Source: Trichoplax sp. H2 (lineage: Eukaryota > Placozoa > Uniplacotomia > Trichoplacea). From it: a stretch of 64,000 nucleotides of DNA. The number at the start of each line of letters is the position of its first letter. The stretch's first letter is position 1. The notes below the pieces were generated by a model that saw only the letters and a program-made list of their open reading frames with translations, was not told the DNA's origin and made no database searches. Positions 58,325-64,000 of the stretch are shown piece by piece. The DNA is taken from the NCBI GenBank assembly GCA_003344405.1, contig NOWV01000190.1, positions 1-64,000 on the forward strand, given 5' to 3'. Both the position numbers and the translations under genes were made by a program.

Positions 58325-58426
58325 AAGAAAAAACTAAGACTGTTCGGTACCACAAGTAGTTAACTTATTCTTACTCTGCATATTTAAGAAAAGTAATTAT
58401 AACTGATCAAAAAGAACAGGAAAAAA

Positions 58427-60460
58427 ATGGAGAAGAAGAACTCAATCGTTGAAGAACACAAGGAAGCAATTAAAGCTGCTATTTCAGTATCCCCGAAATA
58501 TCTGGAATTATATCACGATTCCAATTTTACGGACATTAAATTAATTATTGGTGATCGCAGTTTCTTATGCCATCGAATAGTTTTAGCTGCATGTAGTGAA
58601 TATTTTTGCGCTATGTTTACGAGTGATTTTAAAGAAAAGAACGAAGTAGAAGTGAATCTAGTAGAGATTGATCCTGTGATAGCCTCTCTCGTTATCAAGT
58701 ACATTTATGGTCATGAATTAGAATTGACACTAATGGAATTATCGCGTGTTCAGGCGATTTACGCACTAGCTTTGCAATGGACAATCAGGGAATTACAGAA
58801 GCAATGTCATGATTACTTTACTGCCATCATGAATGCTGAAAATTGCTGTCAACTAGCAAGTTTTGCCGATTATTATCATGCAGCAAAATTATGTGATGAA
58901 ATTCTAGTTTATATAAGGGAAAATTTCTTCGAATGTATAAAGGTTAAATCGATCAAAGATCTTTCCTATGATTTACTTATTCAATTAATACAATGTGATT
59001 ATCTTAATGTGACAGATGAAGATTCTCTACTAGAATCTATCAGTATCTGGATTGATTCAGATATATCACAGAAGAAAAGATATCTCATATCTTTGTTAAG
59101 TAACTTACGCTTACCTTATATTTCGCCTGAGTCTTTAATTGCAATAGAAGAAAGATATATTGATGTCATTGAAAATTCGCTTGAATATTTAAATATGCTA
59201 CGACGAGTTAAAAATTACAGTCTCATTCCAGAAAACTATTTCGATAAATCAGCAAAACCCCGCATGTACATTAAAAATGTTGATTATTGCGGCGTTACGT
59301 CCATCCACGTAACCTATGCATACGAGCAACAGGATTGCTTTAATGTATATGGTATCATTAATAAAGAACGTTATCCACTTCAGCGCTTGGATTCCAGTAC
59401 TTTTGATGATACCAGCAATATTAATCAAATCGAGCGTGTACGCTTATTAACCTATGCGGCCGTCTGTGTAGGTCATAAAATCATCGTATTTGGAGGCGTT
59501 AATGAAGGTAGATTGAATTAACTTCTATCAATGTGTGATTATAGCAACAACATAAGATTTAAATTCTCGCTAAATCTAGAGACTAGAATACTATTTTGTA
59601 TAACGATGATGATATTTACCGTATCTACTGTATTGTACATGCCTTGTTCTTGTCGTGGATAATTTTTTTTCGGGAAGATTGTGCGATCGGCTATATTCTG
59701 CCTGCGCGACATTTGAGCTATATCTTTATTTATCATCACAGTAATTCTAGAGTTTTAGAATCTGTACTATTTCTTTTGCTGTCATTCTGTATAATCACCA
59801 TTTATAGATAAATTTAAATAAGCTATCTAAAATGTTTAATTTATTGACGTAGATAAGCAAGCTCTGGACTCTATAGTCGCATTCGATGTCCGAAAAACTG
59901 AATGGACATTTCCTGCGTGGGGTTTTGATTTGCCGGAACCTTTAGCTTACCTTGCAGCCTGCATTTACAAGGATGATATATATATAATGGGTGGCTTAAA
60001 CAAGAATAATCAGTGTTCAAATAAAGTATGGAGACTATGTAGGCAAAACAAGACTTGGGAAGCAGTAGCACCACTCAATACTGCTCGTAAATGCTGTCAA
60101 GTTGTCGTGGTAGAAAATTTTATTTACATTGGTGGCGGTCTAGATGATAACGAGGACTTGATTACGACATTTGAAAGATATAATCCTCTACTTAACACTT
60201 GGAATATTGTTTATGAACTTAAAACTATACATCATTCCATTCGTTTAATTTACGCTCGTAGTAAATTATTTATCTATCACAGTGAAAGTACTTACGACTG
60301 CTACATGCAAAGCGCAGATGGAAAATGGTATAAAGCTTCCGAACGCGAAATTAGTGAATGTAGTCGAGAAATTCACGGTATTGATTACATAACCGATGGT
60401 TATATAGCCATCGACCAAAAGATGAATGGATATGGCTTCTTTATTCCACGTTGTAAATAG
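58427..60460 (+). CDS. BTB-BACK-Kelch protein (KLHL-like), two exons
   Basis: Exon 1 is 58427-59507 and exon 2 is 59853-60460, joined at phase 1 by a GT-AG intron (donor GAAG|GTAGAT, acceptor TTGACGTAG|AT). The product is 562 residues. The ATG has a purine-rich context (AAAAAAATGG). Domains: BTB about 25-130 ('LYHDSNFTDIKLIIGDRSFLCH' region, 'HRIVLAACSEYF'), BACK about 138-240 ('NCCQLASFADYY', 'SIWIDSD'), then Kelch repeats from about 345 ('IIVFGGV', 'IYIMGGL', 'IYIGGGL' with following 'TWEAV' and 'TWNIV'). Only three or four repeats are clear where six are usual, so the propeller is incomplete or diverged. By family it would be a CUL3 ubiquitin-ligase substrate adaptor; that role is inferred. 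It starts ~100 bases after the dead integrase. A decayed tandem copy follows at 62.0 kb. Confidence 0.9.
59508..59852 (+). other. Intron of the BTB-BACK-Kelch gene
   Basis: 345 bp, GT...AG. Translation across it would stop two codons past the donor. The paralogous intron in the 62-kb copy is about 395 bp and starts with TT instead of GT. Confidence 0.85.
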
Positions 60461-61999
60461 GTGTATAACGTCAAACCAGTGAAAGAAATTCCATAAAGTT
60501 ATGTCATGAGGACATAGCCAAGGATACTTATACGCATATGTAATAACTCAGACGTTTATGATGGACAGGATGATGAAGATGATGAGTAATGGGAAGAAGA
60601 TGCCTAAGAAATAATTGATCTCGCTGGTTAGCTGGAATTCCTCTTTCAAGGTTACTTCATAGACTCGATCAACATTCGATTGAATTTCATCAAGTTAATA
60701 TTACACTTAGCCTAACTGTATACAATAGCTAATGTTTAAACAAAGAGCAAAGAAGCAGTGACTTTCATTGATAGATTTGAAGATCCTTTATGTTATAAGA
60801 GAAAGCTTTGTATATGACGGTTATAGAATCAAAGCTGACAGGAATTTATAACAAAAAATAAAAATTACTTTCATGTGTGTAACTGTGAGTGTAAAACATA
60901 GAGTATAAAATTTGTTGTATTAGGATAAATATTTATGATATTATAGTAAATAGGTAGCTATATAAGAAGCACGGAGAGATGCTAAGGATGTCGAATTAGA
61001 GAAATGAATGATGAGTGCCACTTGTTATACTATTTATCATCCTAACTGATCGACATGAATTTCCTGTTATGATATAATAAAGTCTACTTTACCGTTAACT
61101 GTTATTGGAAATTTGTATGAAGAAGATTTAACTAGGAAAATAGTGATTATTACAGCATATTAAGATGATTTATGGCATCTTATACCATTTATAACTGATA
61201 GTTACAAAGTTGTAGAAGTACGATATTTTATGCCTGCGGTCGTAAAGATTCGTAACCGAGATAGTTTTTACGATGAGGAAGTTCAAATCAGTACTGCATA
61301 GTGTAATATGAAAAAGAAGTAATTATATCGTTTTCTAAGATATATTAAAGCGACAGTACAGAGAAAGCTGTCTATCGTTATTAAATTAACCGTAACATAG
61401 CTTAACTTAAGGTAAATTTCACTTTGTTTATTAGAAAAATATTGCAGAATTGCTTAATGAAAGAGATTTAGACACTTCATCATTCGCAGATATCAAAGGA
61501 ACAGAAAATGCCAAAACAGGATAGCTGTTTATAAACTGCGTATGAGTGTGCTATTGGTAGCAACGATGTAGGTTTTAAATGTCTAGCATTAATTCTTGTA
61601 CGGGAATAACTCTACAGTATTTGGAGGAACTGAAATAACAAGTCGTTTTGTAATATTGATAACTCTAGACTACCAGGCTGATAAACTACCTACAATGATT
61701 ATGATAAATTTTACACGATAGAGCTGGTATTAAATCTGAATTACCATTTAATATTACATTAATTATTTAGATGTAGAGTTATGAACTATCACAGTTACAA
61801 ACAGGTATACTCTGAATAAAAATATTTAGTAGATTTTCAGCTGATAATTAATTAATTAAGGGCAACAATTTGACTAACGTTATAAAGGAAGAAAGGGCGT
61901 CCTCTACTGGTTGTATAGTAGCTACGCTAGACTGCTGGATATTCAATGGAGCACATTATTATCATATCGAGTTGCTACTATAATTATGGCCATCAGGAA
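60461..61999 (+). other. Intergenic with possible remnants of an unknown gene
   Basis: There are three coding-looking pieces. About 60560-60650 is an acidic run (DGQDDEDDE, then WEEDA) with stops. 61080-61301 is a 73-codon frame with one TAA (61155 area) containing 'VIGNLYEEDL' and 'VEVRYFMPAVVKIRN'. About 61445-61530 is 'LNERDLDTSSFADIKGTE' after a good acceptor TATTGCAG. They could be exons of one decayed gene; I do not recognise the family. Confidence 0.3.
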
Positions 62000-64000
62000 G
62001 CATCCAGCAGATTTTAGATAATACGGATATTAAATTGATTATTGGCGATCGTAGCTTCTTATGCCATCATCGAGTCGTTTTAGCTGCACATAGTGAATAT
62101 TTGTGTACTATGTTTACTAGTAATTTTAAGGAAAAGGACGAAGCAAAAATTAACGTAATTAAGACTGATTATAGCATTGTATCGATCGTTATTAAATAAA
62201 TTTATGGTTATATGCTAAAGTTAACATTAATGAAATTATCGCGAGTTCAGGCAGTCTATACGCTAGCACTAAAATAGGCTATCAAGAAATTGCAGGAGCA
62301 ATGCCATTGCTACTATATCACAATCTTAAACGCTAAAAATTGCTGTCAATTAGCAGCTTTTGCTGATTACTATCATGCACAAGATTCACAGCATGAAATT
62401 CTAGCTTAAGTCACTGACAATTTCTTTAGATGTATCAAGACTAAATCACTTAAGGATCTCTCCTATAATTTACTTGTTAAATTAATACAATGTGAGTATC
62501 TTAATATTACTAATGAAGATCAGATACTTAAATCTCTCAATATTTGGATAGATTCAGATACATCCATGTGAGGTTGATAGATCAAGAATCTTTAAAACTT
62601 TAGAAAATTAAGATTATATTGAACAAAACCTCCTTTACAAAGATACAACGTAATCGATTAGCTGAGGATCTCTAACGAGAAAGAACTATCTTACTATATT
62701 AAACTACTCGCTTATATACTTTTACGTGTTTACAGTCTTTGCACCTTACTTACTACACACTTCAGTATTAGCATCTCAAATACAGAATAGTTTGCACCTT
62801 TCATGTGAAGCTCTAGTGTGAGCACTGTAGCGCTCCTCTTCCAAAGGATTACAGTTACTAAGCTAGCTATATTTAATACTTTAGCTTCTAACGAGAATAT
62901 CTATCACATGTTGAACACAGCACCTACGATAAACATTACTAAATATATCATCAACTTAGAATACAATATTACACTGTCTTACAATCCAGTAGGAAAAATT
63001 GATAATATCTCTCTTATGTCATTTGTGTTTAGTATACATTTTGCCGGAATCTTTAATTTCTATAGATGAAAGATATATGAATGAAATTGAAAATTCGCTT
63101 GAATATTTAAATACGATACGACGAGTTCAACATTACCGACAAAATCATGAAAATTATTTCGATAAATCGACGAAGCCACGCACGCACTATGAAAACATCG
63201 ATTTTGTTGGCGTTATATTAGTCCACGTAGCCGATATTAAAGAAGATTGTTATAATTTACACGGTATAGTAAAATGCAATTGCTATCCTCTTTATAGATT
63301 TGTTTCCAGTACTTCAGATAAAGTTAGAGATTTTACATTATTTGAGTGTGTGCGCTTGATCTATGCAGTTGTTTGTGTTGGTCATAAAGTTGTTGTTTTT
63401 GGAGGCATTAATACAGTTAAACTGAAAAAATTAGTCTATCGATAATCTTTGGCCAGTAGAAAATATGGCCATACAATAATAGTATTTGGCGCCGAATTAG
63501 CTGTAACACTTGTCAAATTTCGACATCAAAATTCTAACTCGTATGCACAGATGTCTATATTTATCTACGATATAAATTTAAACCTAAACTATCTGATATT
63601 TTTTTATCAAATAAATCAATTGCAGTTATTATCATACTACCTATGCAACTTAAACCTCCATAAATTATAATTATGAATTAATATAGTGACCTAAAAGTTT
63701 TGACAAATTTTTGTTACTTCTAATCCTTCACTAATGAATGTTCACTGTTTATAGAGAGATTTCAAATTAATTTTAGTTATATCATGTACTCGTATTCAAT
63801 TTTTAGACGTAGAGAAAGAAGTTCTGAATTCAGTAATTGCATTCGATTTCCGAAAAGCTGAAGGGACAGTTCCAGTGTGGGGTTTTGACTTACCACAACC
63901 CTTAGCTTACCTTGCTGCTTGCATTTACAATGGCGAGATATATATTACGGGTGGCTTAAATGAGGATCGTCAATGTTCCAACAAAGTATGGAAACTATGT
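62000..64000 (+). pseudogene. BTB-BACK-Kelch pseudogene, tandem copy, cut by window end
   Basis: It aligns with the 58427 gene from 'DIKLIIGDRSFLCH' (about 62027) on. The N-terminus before this is not recognisable. Damage: an extra His codon after Cys-His, stops at 62197 (TAA), 62275 (TAG) and 62407 (TAA), a 417-bp LTR in the BACK region (62567-62983), and a splice donor changed from GT to TT at 63417. The post-LTR part of exon 1 (about 63030-63416) and exon 2 (63813 to the window end, acceptor ACGTAG kept) remain open and similar, including 'IYITGGLNEDRQCSNKVW'. The pseudogene continues past 64000. Confidence 0.88.
62567..62983 (-). mobile_element. Solo LTR in the Kelch pseudogene
   Basis: A 417-bp TG...CA element with a perfect 5-bp duplication ATCCA (62562-62566 and 62984-62988). 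On the minus strand it starts TGTAAGACAG and has a GTATATAAGCG promoter box near 62710-62720. It interrupts codons that are continuous in the intact gene (about residue 213-218). No internal coding region. Confidence 0.88.

Larger units (their letters stand above)
55148..58330 (+). mobile_element. Polinton/Maverick fragment, decayed
   Basis: A plus-strand series of remnants characteristic of Polintons: double-jelly-roll capsid, two small Gly-rich virion-protein-like frames, adenain-like cysteine protease, retroviral-type integrase. The protein-primed DNA polymerase, the packaging ATPase and terminal inverted repeats are not visible, so the element is truncated. Every recognisable gene carries stops, frameshifts or lost catalytic residues except the second small frame. 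The left edge abuts the GPCR-upstream block; the right edge lies within ~100 bases of the Kelch gene start. Confidence 0.9.

Noticed and set aside
59539-59811. Overlapping frames of 66-71 codons on both strands
   Set aside because: They lie within the intron of the Kelch gene and have no similarity to the paralogous intron.
1-64000. CRISPR arrays, operons, ribosome binding sites
   Set aside because: Intron-containing animal DNA; no such structures are present.

Overview
The window is AT-rich animal nuclear DNA. It holds uninterrupted single-exon class A (rhodopsin-like) GPCR genes, genes and pseudogenes with GT-AG introns, a BTB-BACK-Kelch gene, LTR-retrotransposon remains and a Polinton/Maverick fragment. 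Tandem arrays of intronless GPCRs suit an early-branching metazoan, with a placozoan (Trichoplax/Hoilungia type) as my best guess. The sequence alone does not settle this; a cnidarian or rotifer is possible.

Layout. 1-4.2 kb: no gene, one solo LTR. 4.3-12.7 kb: minus-strand GPCR cluster with three intact genes and one pseudogene split by a solo LTR. 12.7-28 kb: two more intact minus-strand GPCR genes (18.3-19.4 and 27.0-28.0 kb) in long non-coding stretches with solo LTRs and a ~103-bp tandem repeat. 28-32 kb: nested LTRs in an old segmental duplication. 32.1-51.0 kb: a ~9.5-kb direct tandem duplication; each unit carries a decayed, intron-containing PARP1-like pseudogene (linker, PADR1/zinc-finger 3, BRCT, WGR, helical and ADP-ribosyltransferase regions). 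51.0-54.8 kb: a second copy of the 4-8 kb GPCR block, with both GPCRs dead. 55.15-58.3 kb: a decayed Polinton fragment with capsid, two small virion-protein-like ORFs, adenain-like protease and integrase remnants. 58.4-60.5 kb: an apparently intact two-exon BTB-BACK-Kelch gene. 62.0-64.0 kb: a decayed tandem copy of it, split by a solo LTR and cut by the window end.

The locus is dominated by duplication followed by decay. The intact genes are five GPCRs (peptide/amine-receptor-like, ligands unknown) and one Kelch-type candidate CUL3 adaptor; they are not an operon or a pathway. At least eight LTRs are solo, most with 5-bp target-site duplications, and no gag-pol reading frame is visible. Several insertions can be ordered against the segmental duplications because the paralogous empty site is also in the window.
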